The notes under the pieces: generated by a model
Databases searched by the model: none
Told to the model about the DNA's origin: nothing
Seen by the model: only the letters and a program-made list of their open reading frames with translations
Program-made: the position numbers and the translations under genes
NCBI GenBank assembly: GCA_963843945.1
Contig: CAWJMF010000002.1
Location: 186,001-250,000 of the forward strand
Direction: 5' to 3'
Source: CAWJMF01 sp963843945
GTDB taxonomy: Bacteria > Vulcanimicrobiota > Vulcanimicrobiia > Vulcanimicrobiales > Vulcanimicrobiaceae
DNA: 64,000 nt
Part shown: positions 17,430-26,474 of the stretch, in pieces
Numbering within the stretch: the first letter of the stretch is position 1
Layout of the letters: the number at the start of each line of letters is the position of its first letter

Positions 17430-18274
17430 GGGTGGCCTTCGCGCTCGCACTCGCCCTCGCACCGCAGACCGCGGGGGCTCAGCTGGCGCGCCTGCACGTG
17501 CGCTCCTTCGAAATGGTCGCGGACCGGTACGACGTCAAAGTCGGGGAGACGATTCACCTGCGCATCACCGCGCTGGTTCGCGAACGCATCGCGCAATTGA
17601 ACAACGTGACGCTACCCGATCTGTCGGGGTTCGACTTGCTCGGCGACGAGCGCAGCTGTTATCCGGAAGCCGACGGCGGAACCCGCTGCGTCGAAGCGAT
17701 GTCGATCGCGCCGCAACAACCCGGGGACGTCACGATCGCCCCCGCGACGCTCGATGCGATCGACGCGCGCGACGGCCGGCCCAGCCGCTTTGCGACGGGC
17801 AACCTTTCGATCAAGGTGGAGGCGGATCCCGACGCCTGGTTCTCTTCGTGGCTTTCCGCTTTCGGGACGGTGCTGTGGCCGCTGCTGCGCCTGGCCGGCG
17901 TCGTCGTGCTGGCGGGCGTCGCGCTGGCGGCGATTGCCTGGGCTTTCGGGCGGCCGCGGGCGGCACCGCCGCCGGCGCCGCCGGTCGTCGCGAGCGGCCC
18001 GGCGCAACCCCCGCCGACCGAAGATTTCGGCTTGCTGATCGCGCGCCTCGGCGCGGAACCGACGCGCGCCAACGTCGTCGCCGTACGCGAGGCGTTGCGC
18101 AAGCGGATCGGTGCGCAGCCCGACGAGACGTTCGGCGACCTCTTGGCGCGCGGCGCGGCCGGCGAAGACCGCGAATTGCTGGCAGCGATGAACGCGATCG
18201 AGCGCGCGGCGTTCTGCGAACAGCAGCGGCTCGGCGAGGCGGTGCAAGATGCGCTGCGCGTGTTGCAGCGATGA
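17405..18274 (+). CDS. BatD-like exported/membrane protein
   Basis: A ~289-residue protein with a signal-like N-terminus (FALALALAPQTAGAQ), an Ig-like periplasmic region (VGETIHLRITALV ... LPDLSGFDLLG) and one membrane helix (~residues 155-180), followed by a cytoplasmic tail. This order is that of BatD/oxygen-tolerance proteins, which accompany MoxR ATPases. The N-terminus is uncertain: GTG here overlaps carA by 25 bp; GTG 27 nt downstream would start just inside the signal sequence. Its stop overlaps the moxR ATG. Confidence 0.72.
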   Translation: MALIARFLRVAFALALALAPQTAGAQLARLHVRSFEMVADRYDVKVGETIHLRITALVRERIAQLNNVTLPDLSGFDLLGDERSCYPEADGGTRCVEAMSIAPQQPGDVTIAPATLDAIDARDGRPSRFATGNLSIKVEADPDAWFSSWLSAFGTVLWPLLRLAGVVVLAGVALAAIAWAFGRPRAAPPPAPPVVASGPAQPPPTEDFGLLIARLGAEPTRANVVAVREALRKRIGAQPDETFGDLLARGAAGEDRELLAAMNAIERAAFCEQQRLGEAVQDALRVLQR

Positions 18275-19188
18275 CGCCGCGTACGCTTCTGGACGCGCTG
18301 GCGGCGACGGTCGTCGGACAGCGCAACGTGCTTGAGGGGATTCTCTACGCGCTGATCGCCGGCGGTCACGTCGTCCTCGAGGGTCCGCCGGGCCTCGCGA
18401 AGACCCTCGCCTGCCGGGCGCTCGCGAGTGCCGTCGGCGGCACGTTCAAGCGCGTGCAGTTCACGCCGGACCTGCTGCCCAGCGACATCGTCGGAACGCG
18501 GATCTTCGATCAGAGCACCGGGCATTTCGCCACCGCCCTCGGCCCGATCTTCGCGAACATCGTGTTGGCCGACGAGATCAACCGCGCGCCCGCGAAGGTT
18601 CAGTCGGCGCTGCTCGAGGGTATGCAAGAGCATCAGGTAACGATCGGGCCCGAAACGCACCTGCTGCCGGATCCGTTCGTGGTAACGGCTACCATGAATC
18701 CGCTCGACTCCGAGGGAACCTACGCGCTGCCGCTGGCTCAAATGGACCGCTTTCTCGTGAAGCTGGTCGTCGATTACCCGCCGGCGGACGACGAACTGCG
18801 AATTCTGGAGCGCTTCGGCGGCGAGCCGCCCGAGATGCCGCGCGACGTCGTGAGCGCCGCCGACGTCGTTCGCTGGCGCCACCTGGCGCGCGCGATTTAC
18901 ATCGAGCCGCGTCTCCTACGCTATATCGTCGCGCTCGTCGGCGCGACCCGCGCTCCGCACGAGTACGTCGATCGGGGAGCGAGTCCGCGCGCCACGCTGG
19001 CACTCGCGGCGCTCGCGCGCGCCCGGGCGCTGACCGACGGAAGGACCTTCGTCCTGCCGGACGACGTGCGTGCGAGCGCACCGGACGTTTTGCGGCATCG
19101 GATCGCCTTCAACTATCGGACGATCACGGACAAGGTGAATTCGGAAGACATCGTCGCGCGCTTGATCGCCCAGGTCTCACCGCCGTGA
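18271..19188 (+). CDS. moxR: MoxR-family AAA+ ATPase
   Basis: A 305-residue AAA+ chaperone-like ATPase. Walker A GPPGLAKT near residue 38, Walker B VLADEINRAPAKVQSALLEGM, sensor 1 TMNPLDSEGTY, and an Arg-containing DRF motif (QMDRFLVK). MoxR proteins work with VWA and DUF58 proteins in maturation of metal- or cofactor-containing complexes or in stress tolerance. Here BatD-like is directly upstream (ATGA overlap), while DUF58 and VWA genes are 5 kb further on. Confidence 0.92.
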   Translation: MTPRTLLDALAATVVGQRNVLEGILYALIAGGHVVLEGPPGLAKTLACRALASAVGGTFKRVQFTPDLLPSDIVGTRIFDQSTGHFATALGPIFANIVLADEINRAPAKVQSALLEGMQEHQVTIGPETHLLPDPFVVTATMNPLDSEGTYALPLAQMDRFLVKLVVDYPPADDELRILERFGGEPPEMPRDVVSAADVVRWRHLARAIYIEPRLLRYIVALVGATRAPHEYVDRGASPRATLALAALARARALTDGRTFVLPDDVRASAPDVLRHRIAFNYRTITDKVNSEDIVARLIAQVSPP

Positions 19189-20081
19189 ACGTGTCGCGTG
19201 CGCTTTTCGCGAGCAGCGCGCTCGCCGCGTTGCTCGCCGCCGCACCCTCGCCCTCGCCCGTGCCGACCTCCGATCCGCGGGCCGAGGAGATCTTCCAAAA
19301 GGCAAAAGCCGCCTGGAGCGCCCAAGCCGCGAAGTTGCCGGCGTTCATTAACTACGGTGCACTCGTGCGCTACGGCTATCACAACCACGTCTTCGATAAC
19401 TGGTGGGACGCAAATTATCGCTCGTCGGACGGCGCCTTCAGTTTGCACCGCCTGAGCGACGAAGAAGAGGACCGGCGCCGGCTGGCGGGCGTTCCCTTCA
19501 GCATCTTTTCGTATAAAGTCTTCGACACGAACCCGATGGCCGAGCCGATCCGGCTCGACGAGCCGGCGATCCCCCCGACCGACTCGTTCGGGTTGCTGCA
19601 AGGCCGGGCGGGACGCGTCGCCGTGCCGGCCGCGGCGAGTCCGGCTCCGGAGACGACGCTGCAAGCGACGCCGCTCGGCACGCCGCTGCGCGAACTGGCC
19701 GTGGTCGAAGCGGTGGCCCGCGATTACCGCATCGTGCTGACCGGCACCGAGCAGTTGCAGTACGGGCAGGCCGCTCACCTCGTACTCACGCCGCTGCACG
19801 ACCCGGCGCTCTATCGCTTGCGCGACCTCTGGGTCGATACGACGAACTTCGTGACCCTGCGGATGCGCGTGCAAGGGCTGCTCAACGGAAAACCGTACGA
19901 CGCGGCTTCCTGGACGATCGACTACGTTCCGATCGAAGGGCACTACTACTTGCAGCAGATCAAATGCGACCAGGCGCTTCACTTCGGCGCCGACACGACG
20001 ATTCCGCAAATGGAAATCGACTACGTCGACTACCATTTTCCGGCCAGCGTCCCCGCCATCGAATTTCAGAAGATCCTATGA
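19185..20081 (+). CDS. Exported protein of unknown function
   Basis: A 298-residue protein with an N-terminal signal peptide (ALFASSALAALLAAAPS) and no further membrane segment, so probably secreted or periplasmic. The mature part has a Tyr/Asp-rich beta-type pattern (YGALVRYGYHNHVFDNWW, VDTTNFVTLRMRVQG, QMEIDYVDYHF), reminiscent of beta-sheet lipoprotein-carrier-like proteins, but I do not recognise a family. GTG start overlaps the moxR stop, and its stop overlaps the next gene, so it belongs to the same operon. Confidence 0.72.
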   Translation: MNVSRALFASSALAALLAAAPSPSPVPTSDPRAEEIFQKAKAAWSAQAAKLPAFINYGALVRYGYHNHVFDNWWDANYRSSDGAFSLHRLSDEEEDRRRLAGVPFSIFSYKVFDTNPMAEPIRLDEPAIPPTDSFGLLQGRAGRVAVPAAASPAPETTLQATPLGTPLRELAVVEAVARDYRIVLTGTEQLQYGQAAHLVLTPLHDPALYRLRDLWVDTTNFVTLRMRVQGLLNGKPYDAASWTIDYVPIEGHYYLQQIKCDQALHFGADTTIPQMEIDYVDYHFPASVPAIEFQKIL

Positions 20082-22456
20082 AGACGGCGAAGCGGCCCCC
20101 GCCGCTGCGCGGCCGCCGGCTGGCGCTCCGGATCTTGCTGCTGTTGCTCTTGGCGATCTCACCGCTGGCGCTCATCGCGGCAGCGTTCCTGCTGTACGTG
20201 CAGGCCGGCGTTTCGGCCGGCGCGTCGGAGCCGTCGGGCACCTTGCAGGGCTATGGCGTGCGCGCCCCGGTGCGCATCGTCCGCGACGGCCGCGGCATCC
20301 CGCACGTCTTCGCGCAAAACGAAGCGGACTTGTACTTTGCGGAAGGTTACTTGCAGGCGGCGGACCGGCTCTTTCAGTTGGACGTGTACCGCCGGCTCGT
20401 GGCCGGCCGGCTGGCTGAAATCTTCGGCGCGGCCGCCCTCGAGAACGATCTCGCCGCGCGAACCTACGACGTCAAGGGCTTGATCGCCGCGCAAGAACGC
20501 GCGCTCACGCCGAACGAGCGGATCGATCTCCAGGCCTTCAGCGACGGCATCAACGCCGCGATGCGCACGCGACCGCTGCCGCCGGAATTTCGGGCGCTCG
20601 GCTACAAGCCCGAGCCTTGGACGTCCGCCGATAGCCTGACCGCCTCGTTTTCGACGGTCCTCGCGCTGACCGACGGTTGGGACGACGTGCTGGTGCGCTC
20701 CGACGTGTTCGACGCGCTCGGCCCGAAAGCCAGCGACGCGTTCTTTCCGATTACCGACCCGAAGTACGATTCGCCGACGACCTCGCGCGAACGCGCGCCG
20801 GTCGCGCCGCTTCCGCCGCTCAGCGTCGCCTACCCGGCACCCTCGCCGCTCGCGTACGACGACGCGCGCGATCGCGCCGGACTCGGCAGCAACGACTTTG
20901 TGGCCGGCGCGGATCTCACCGCGACGCACCGCGCGCTCTTGGCCAACGACCCGCACCTCGGGCTCCACATGCCCGGCGTCTGGTATCTCGCCGATTTGGC
21001 GGCGCCCGGCCTGCACGTCGCGGGAGCGACGCTCGTCGGCGCGCCGGGGATCATTCTCGGCCACACCGCGCACGTCGCGTGGGGTGCGACCAACGGTACG
21101 GTTGCGACCGTCGCGATTTACCGCGAGACGTTCCGCTCGGCTACCTCCGACGAATATCGCGTCGGCTCGTCCTGGGAAAAAGCGACGCACCGCAGCGAGA
21201 AGTTCGCCGTGCGCTGGAGCCAACCGGTCGTGCACGACTATCTGCGCACCCGGCACGGTTTCGTCTTCGCGACGCGTGGCGAGCAGCGTTTCGCCGCCGC
21301 ATGGAAGGCCGATTTGGACCGCCGCTCCGCCGTCACCACCTTCGGCGAACTTGATCGTGCTGCGAACGTCGCCGACGTGCTGCACGCTCTCGCGCGTTAT
21401 CCCGGGCCGCCGCAAAATTTCGTCTTCGCCGACGACAGCGGCAAAGCGGGTTATCTGCTTGCGGGCGCGATCCCGATCGATCCCTTGTGGGCGCTGCGCG
21501 CTTACGACGGACCAACCAGCGGAGCACCGCCTTCAAACGACGTCGCCTTGGCAAATCTGCCGCACGTCGCACCGTCGCTCTCGACGCTCGCTTTCACCGC
21601 CAACGATCGCGTCTACGGCCGCGGCTATCCATACCGTCTGACCGCTTACTTCGAAGCGCCCTATCGCGCCGCTACCATCGCACGACACCTGGCGATGCAT
21701 CCTTACACGCCGGCCGCCTTCTCCGCGATACAAGCCGACGTGAGTTCCATTCCCGAGCGCGATCTCGCCGCCGCGACCGTCGCCGCCCTGGCCCGCACCG
21801 GCACCGGCAAGGATCCCGACATGCAAACTGCCGCGAGCGAGCTCGCGAAATTCGACGGCCGCTTCACCCCCGATTCAACCGGCGCTCTCTACGCCTGGCA
21901 ACTGCGCCGCAGCGCGAACGCGCGCCTGATTTCGATGCACCTGCCGCCCGAACTCGCCGCGCGCTACTTGCAAAGCCACGGCGGCCTCGCGGTCGTCGTG
22001 CTCTTGCGCGCGCTTCGCGAAAAACCGCACGGCTGGGTCCCCGCCGACGACTACGACGCGTTTTTGCTGGGCTCGCTCCACGACGCCGTCGCCGAACTCC
22101 GCGCCGCCCATGAGTTAGGAAAAACGTGGGGCGAAGCCGGTCGCCGCGTCGCGCGCCACCCGCTCGCCGGTTTCGGCTGGCACGGCTGGGACGGCACGCC
22201 CTTCCCGGGCAACGGCTCGAGCTACTCGCCGCACGTGCAAGGCCTCGACGTCACGCAAAGCTTCCGCGCCGTTTGGGACGTCGGCAACTGGGACGACGGC
22301 GGCATCGTCATCCCGCAAGGCGAGTCCGGCGAACCCGGCTCCCCCCACTACCGCGACCTTGCCCCCGACTGGCTAAACGGCACGCTCGTCCCGCTCCCCT
22401 TCAGCAACGCCGCCGTCGAGCGCGCCGCCGCAAGCAGCTGCACCCTCGCACCTTAA
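20078..22456 (+). CDS. Penicillin acylase-family (Ntn) hydrolase
   Basis: A ~792-residue precursor of the penicillin amidase/acyl-homoserine-lactone acylase family. The N-terminus carries a basic stretch and one hydrophobic helix (ALRILLLLLLAISPLALIAAA), so it is exported or anchored. The alpha-chain part follows (RIVRDGRGIPHVFAQNEADL, EGYLQAADRLFQ). The autocatalytic cleavage site and N-terminal nucleophile Ser are at GLGSNDFV, followed by LLANDPHLGL and WGATNG. Substrate may be beta-lactams, acyl-homoserine lactones or other amides; it cannot be told from sequence. ATG overlaps the preceding stop. Confidence 0.9.
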   Translation: MKTAKRPPPLRGRRLALRILLLLLLAISPLALIAAAFLLYVQAGVSAGASEPSGTLQGYGVRAPVRIVRDGRGIPHVFAQNEADLYFAEGYLQAADRLFQLDVYRRLVAGRLAEIFGAAALENDLAARTYDVKGLIAAQERALTPNERIDLQAFSDGINAAMRTRPLPPEFRALGYKPEPWTSADSLTASFSTVLALTDGWDDVLVRSDVFDALGPKASDAFFPITDPKYDSPTTSRERAPVAPLPPLSVAYPAPSPLAYDDARDRAGLGSNDFVAGADLTATHRALLANDPHLGLHMPGVWYLADLAAPGLHVAGATLVGAPGIILGHTAHVAWGATNGTVATVAIYRETFRSATSDEYRVGSSWEKATHRSEKFAVRWSQPVVHDYLRTRHGFVFATRGEQRFAAAWKADLDRRSAVTTFGELDRAANVADVLHALARYPGPPQNFVFADDSGKAGYLLAGAIPIDPLWALRAYDGPTSGAPPSNDVALANLPHVAPSLSTLAFTANDRVYGRGYPYRLTAYFEAPYRAATIARHLAMHPYTPAAFSAIQADVSSIPERDLAAATVAALARTGTGKDPDMQTAASELAKFDGRFTPDSTGALYAWQLRRSANARLISMHLPPELAARYLQSHGGLAVVVLLRALREKPHGWVPADDYDAFLLGSLHDAVAELRAAHELGKTWGEAGRRVARHPLAGFGWHGWDGTPFPGNGSSYSPHVQGLDVTQSFRAVWDVGNWDDGGIVIPQGESGEPGSPHYRDLAPDWLNGTLVPLPFSNAAVERAAASSCTLAP

Positions 22457-22465
22457 AGTATGTCA

Positions 22466-22618
22466 GAGGGTTCGGGCGGCAGGACGTTGCGGTTGCGGGG
22501 GCTCCAGCTTCGCGCGGAGCCGGGACGGCGAGAGCGCGAAGTGGCGCAGTAGCGATTTCCCATGGATGGGAAATCGCGGGCGTCCCCGCGACCACAACGT
22601 CCTGCCACCCGAACCCTC
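22466..22618. repeat. 153-bp structured palindromic element
   Basis: Outer arms of 24 bp are inverted copies with one mismatch (GAGGGTTCGGGCGGCAGGAC at the left; its complement ends the right side). The pairing continues inward with CGGTTGCGGGG against CCCCGCGACCA. Inside are further hairpins: GCTCC/GGAGC, CTTCGCGC/GCGCGAAG, and an 11-bp stem GCGATTTCCCA/TGGGAAATCGC with a TGGA loop. It lies just after the acylase stop. It resembles a REP/MITE-like mobile palindrome or a large structured RNA/terminator; no other copy is in the window. Confidence 0.75.
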
Positions 22619-22754
22619 CGCCGCGCGCTTTCGAGCGAGCTGATTCGCTGCCGCCGGCGCGGTCGACGGTGCGTTGCTAGTCGGTGGTGGGAACTCGAGC
22701 GGCGGGGGCGAGGCCGAGGTAAAAGAACGTGCGAGGCGCAACCAAAATCACCTC

Positions 22755-24014
22755 ATGGGCTTCCGCGTCTCGCCCCAGACGTCGACGACCTTGGCGCTCA
22801 TCCTGGGGCTGCTGGTAGCGTTCGCTTGGGCGACGTATCTGGCATATTGGGGCGGCGTCGACGTCAGCAACGCGTTCGAATATCAGTCGGCGGTCGTTTC
22901 GGCCCAGCGCGACGTGGAATTGCTGCGCGTCGAGCAGTTCGACCGCAAAGCGCCAGCCGACGAGTTGCGCCGTTACGAGAAGCTGCTCGATACCGACCTG
23001 GCGCGCATCGACCGGACCGCGCTGACGCCCGACGAACGCGCGCCCGCCTACTCGTTCCCGGCCAGTGAGGCGGCGGACGAACGTCTGGCTTCGGAACTGG
23101 GAACGCTGGCCGATCGCGGCAGCGCGCGCTTCGCCAAGACCGTCAAGCAGAACACGCAGACCCGCGACCTTTCGAACGCGTTGTTCGCGGTGGTGGCGCT
23201 GCTCTTCGTCATGGTGCAGGGACGGCTGCGGCGGCGGATCGAGGAGGGCCGCTCGCTGGTCGAGCGTTTGCAGCGCGCCTTCATCAGCAGCCGGCGCGAG
23301 CTGCGCAACGTCGATGCCGGCAGCGTGTTGATCTCGGCCACGCGCGGCTCGAACGTCGGCGGCGACGTCTACGACCTCTTCACTTTCGATCGCCGGCGCG
23401 GCATGTTCATGGTTGCCGACGTGAGCGGAAAAGGCATCGACGCGGCGGTCGACACCGCGCTGATCAAGTACTCCCTGCGCACGCTGCTGCGTGAGGACGG
23501 CGACCCCGGCCGCGCGCTTTCGAAATTCGGCTCGCTCTACGCGCAGAGTGCGGAAAACCCCGAGACCTTCGTCGTCATCTTTCTCGGTGTGATCGACCTC
23601 GACACGGGGACCGTGCGCTACGCCTCGGCCGGCCACGAGCCGGCCTGGGTTCTCTTCGGCCAAAACGTCCGCTCGCTGCCGCCGACCGGCCCGATCGTCG
23701 GCATCGATGCCGACGCCGAATACGACACGCGCACGATCTTGCTGCGCCCGGGTGATGGAATCGTCGTGAGCACCGACGGTCTCACCGAATCGCGCGGCCC
23801 GAAGGGCGACTTGCTGGGGGCGGAGGGCGTGGCGCGCTGGCTCGGCGAGATCGAAGGCGACGCCCAGACCGTCGCCGATACGATCGTCGAGCGCTTGCGC
23901 GTGCGCAGCTCGGGTATCGCCGACGACTTGGCGATCTTGGTCGTCCGCTACGCCCCGCGGATCGTGCGGCCGGTGCGCGCCGCGACTTCCACCGCGGTAG
24001 CGGCCGGTCCGTGA
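22755..24014 (+). CDS. SpoIIE-type PP2C serine phosphatase, membrane-bound
   Basis: A ~419-residue protein. Two membrane helices (about residues 10-30 and 135-155) flank an extracytoplasmic region, and the C-terminal ~220 residues are a PP2C-like SpoIIE/RsbU phosphatase domain with GGDVYDLF, VADVSGKGIDAA, SAGHEPAWV, STDGLTES and DDLAILVVR (metal-binding Asp residues present). It likely dephosphorylates a STAS-type anti-anti-sigma factor. ATG at MGFRVSPQ was chosen; an earlier in-frame start would lie in the gap after the palindrome. It overlaps the DUF58 gene. Confidence 0.87.
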   Translation: MGFRVSPQTSTTLALILGLLVAFAWATYLAYWGGVDVSNAFEYQSAVVSAQRDVELLRVEQFDRKAPADELRRYEKLLDTDLARIDRTALTPDERAPAYSFPASEAADERLASELGTLADRGSARFAKTVKQNTQTRDLSNALFAVVALLFVMVQGRLRRRIEEGRSLVERLQRAFISSRRELRNVDAGSVLISATRGSNVGGDVYDLFTFDRRRGMFMVADVSGKGIDAAVDTALIKYSLRTLLREDGDPGRALSKFGSLYAQSAENPETFVVIFLGVIDLDTGTVRYASAGHEPAWVLFGQNVRSLPPTGPIVGIDADAEYDTRTILLRPGDGIVVSTDGLTESRGPKGDLLGAEGVARWLGEIEGDAQTVADTIVERLRVRSSGIADDLAILVVRYAPRIVRPVRAATSTAVAAGP

Positions 24015-24838
24015 GCGAGCTCGCGGTTCGTTTGCGGGCCGCGATGCTCACCGGCCGCCGCCGGCCCGGCGTACGCGGAACGGGAGCGCCGGTGAAACGC
24101 CGTTCTGACGGTTACGAATTTGCCGAACTCCGCGGTTACGTCGCCGGCGACGACCCGCGCCGCATCGATTGGGCCGCGACGGCGCGGGCCGGCGCGCTGC
24201 AGACGCGCGTCGTCTTCGAAGATCACGCGCTGACGCTGGCGGCGATCCTCGACGCGTCGGCCTCGATGTTCGTCGGGCGCACGCGCAGCAACTACGAACT
24301 CGCCGGGGCGGTGGCGGAGTCTTGGTTCGGGGCGGCGATCGACGACGATCGCTGCGCGCGCGTCGAAGCGGGCAGCCTCGTGTTCGTGCCGGGGCTGCGC
24401 GGCCGGACCGCGGCGCGTTTGTGCGCCGAGCGCCGCGAAGCCCGTGGCGCATCCTTTGCGAACGCGCTGGACACGGCGCTCGCGGTCTTGCCGCGCGACG
24501 CGCACCTTTTGATCGTCTCGGACTTCTTGCAGATGCCCGTGCTCGAGCCGCGTTTGCGGGCTTGCGCGGCCCGCTTCGAGTCGACCGCGCTACTGGCTCG
24601 CGATCCCTGGCACGATGGTCTGCCGCTGCGCGGTTTCGTCCGGCTGCGCGATGCCGCCAGCGGGGCGACGTTGCGAGCGTACGTCGGAAAGGCCGAGCGC
24701 GCGCGATACGTCGCGGCCGTCGCCGCGCGGGAGGAACGCATCCTGGACGCGCTGCACGGCTGCGGGCTGCGCGTGGGATCGTTCGACGAGCGCAGCGCGA
24801 GCGACGCACTGCTGGTCGCGTTTGGGCTGGCGGCCTAA
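24011..24838 (+). CDS. DUF58-domain protein
   Basis: A 275-residue protein. The signature GYEFAELRGYVAGDDPRRIDWAATAR is the conserved core of DUF58 (VWA-like fold); after it come LAAILDASASM (a degenerate MIDAS) and LLIVSDFL. Such proteins are partners of MoxR ATPases in MoxR-VWA systems. GTG start overlaps the phosphatase stop and its stop overlaps the VWA ATG (TAATG). Confidence 0.88.
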   Translation: MSELAVRLRAAMLTGRRRPGVRGTGAPVKRRSDGYEFAELRGYVAGDDPRRIDWAATARAGALQTRVVFEDHALTLAAILDASASMFVGRTRSNYELAGAVAESWFGAAIDDDRCARVEAGSLVFVPGLRGRTAARLCAERREARGASFANALDTALAVLPRDAHLLIVSDFLQMPVLEPRLRACAARFESTALLARDPWHDGLPLRGFVRLRDAASGATLRAYVGKAERARYVAAVAAREERILDALHGCGLRVGSFDERSASDALLVAFGLAA

Positions 24839-25761
24839 TGTCGTTCGCGCATCCGCAGCTAGCGCTCGCCGGGATCCTGTTGCTTGGGGTTTTCGCCTGG
24901 CTCTATGCGATCTTGGAACGCAGCCGCAACGCGCAAGCGCTGCTCTATTCGAACGTCACTTTCGCGCTGGAAGCGCTGCGTCCGTCGCGCGTGGCCGCCG
25001 CGCTCCTCTACGCGACGTGGCTCATCGGAGCGGGTGCCCTGGCACTGGCGCTCTCCGGACCGCACTTCGTGACGAGCGTGCCGACGAAGAACGCGACGGT
25101 CGTCATCTGCATCGATACGTCGGGCTCGATGCGCGCGCAAGACATCGAGCCCTCGCGCGGTGAGGCTGCGAAAGCGGCGGCGCGTGAGTTCGTCGACGAC
25201 GTCCCGGCCGGCACGCGCGTGGGTCTCGTCACCTTCTCCTCGGCGGCCGAACTGATCCAGCCTCCGACCGACGAGCTCGATACCGTGCGCGAAGCGATCG
25301 AGCGCATTCCCGCGCCGGATGGCGGCACGGCGATCGGCGACGCGCTCAGCGTTGCGGCGCAGCAGATGCCGCAAACCGGTACCCGCGTGATCGTTCTGTT
25401 GACCGATGGCGTGAGCAACCGCGGCGTCGATCCGGTCGCGGCCTCGCAAGCGATCGGGCCGAAAGGAATTGCGATCTACACGGTTGGCATCGGCACGCGG
25501 GGAAGCGGCATGATCATTCCGGGAACGAGTGAAGAAGCCGACGTCGACGAGAGTGCCTTGCGCGCCATCGCGGCGAACGGTAACGGCACCTACACGCCGG
25601 CTCAAGACGCCGCGGCACTCGAAGGAACGTTCCGGCACCTCGCGCTGCAAACGGTCTGGGAGCGCAAGCACGTCGACGGCACCGCGCCGATCGCTCTGGG
25701 CGGCGGTTTCCTCGTCGTCCTCGCCTTTCTCGCGAGCCTCGGCCTTGGACGCGTTCCGTAA
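24838..25761 (+). CDS. VWA-domain membrane protein (BatA-like)
   Basis: A 307-residue protein with two N-terminal membrane helices, a von Willebrand A domain and a C-terminal membrane helix (IALGGGFLVVLAFLASLGLG). The MIDAS is complete: DTSGSM, the later Thr in the GGTAIGDAL region, and LLTDGVSN. The topology is that of BatA, where the VWA domain is exposed between anchors and works with BatD and MoxR. It ends the phosphatase-DUF58-VWA operon. Confidence 0.9.
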   Translation: MSFAHPQLALAGILLLGVFAWLYAILERSRNAQALLYSNVTFALEALRPSRVAAALLYATWLIGAGALALALSGPHFVTSVPTKNATVVICIDTSGSMRAQDIEPSRGEAAKAAAREFVDDVPAGTRVGLVTFSSAAELIQPPTDELDTVREAIERIPAPDGGTAIGDALSVAAQQMPQTGTRVIVLLTDGVSNRGVDPVAASQAIGPKGIAIYTVGIGTRGSGMIIPGTSEEADVDESALRAIAANGNGTYTPAQDAAALEGTFRHLALQTVWERKHVDGTAPIALGGGFLVVLAFLASLGLGRVP

Positions 25762-25806
25762 GGCCGAGCGCGAGGCGCACGCGCGGGTTCGGGCGAACCT
25801 GCCTGC

Positions 25807-26430
25807 GTGTCGACGACTTTCTTGGGATTCTACGACCTGGACGCGTCCCCTCAGCACGGCTTACAGGGCTTTCTCGCCGAGCGTCTCGGCGCCGCAACGA
25901 GCGATCCGGACTTCATTGAAGGAGCCTTGTTCGTGCGCTCCGATAACGCCGCGATTGCGTTGAGTTTGCGGCACGATTCCCACGATGCAGCCTGGCTCGA
26001 GCGGCCGCTCATCGCGACCTTGATTCAATCCGCCGAGTTCCGCTCGCGCACGGCGGACGGCCGCAGCTATCGAACCGCAGCGGCTTTTTCAGGCGCCGCG
26101 ATTCCGGACGGCGCGGTCTTCACGATCCAGCGCTTCGACGTTCCGTCGGCGGCGCAAGCGCAGCTGACCGGCGCGCTCGAAGCGTTCGTCGAAGCCTTCG
26201 CCCGGCCGATTTTGGGATTTCTCGATTCGCAAATCCTCGCGAGCACCGACGGTCAGCGCGCCGTTTGGGTTGCGCCCTGGGCGCACGAAGCGGCGCTCGC
26301 CGCCCTGGAAACGCCGGCGTCGTTCGAAGCGATGCGAACGTTTACTCGCTTGGCGCCGCAACGCTCGTTCGGCACGTTCGATCGCGTTTCAAACGTGCGC
26401 GGCGCGCGCGACGCGGGAGACCAACCTTAA
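25807..26430 (+). CDS. Hypothetical protein
   Basis: A ~207-residue soluble protein starting with GTG (VSTTFLGFYDL). I see no confident family match; the alternating pattern FVRSDNAAIALSLRHD ... AVFTIQRFDV is compatible with an alpha/beta-barrel monooxygenase-like fold, but that is weak. No signal peptide or cysteine cluster. It stands alone between the VWA operon and the phosphoesterase, 45 bp after a GGTTCG/CGAACC inverted repeat region. Confidence 0.55.
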   Translation: MSTTFLGFYDLDASPQHGLQGFLAERLGAATSDPDFIEGALFVRSDNAAIALSLRHDSHDAAWLERPLIATLIQSAEFRSRTADGRSYRTAAAFSGAAIPDGAVFTIQRFDVPSAAQAQLTGALEAFVEAFARPILGFLDSQILASTDGQRAVWVAPWAHEAALAALETPASFEAMRTFTRLAPQRSFGTFDRVSNVRGARDAGDQP

Positions 26431-26474
26431 AGTTAATCGAGCGGCCCTTAATTCGCGTTTAACCCGCTGAGGCT

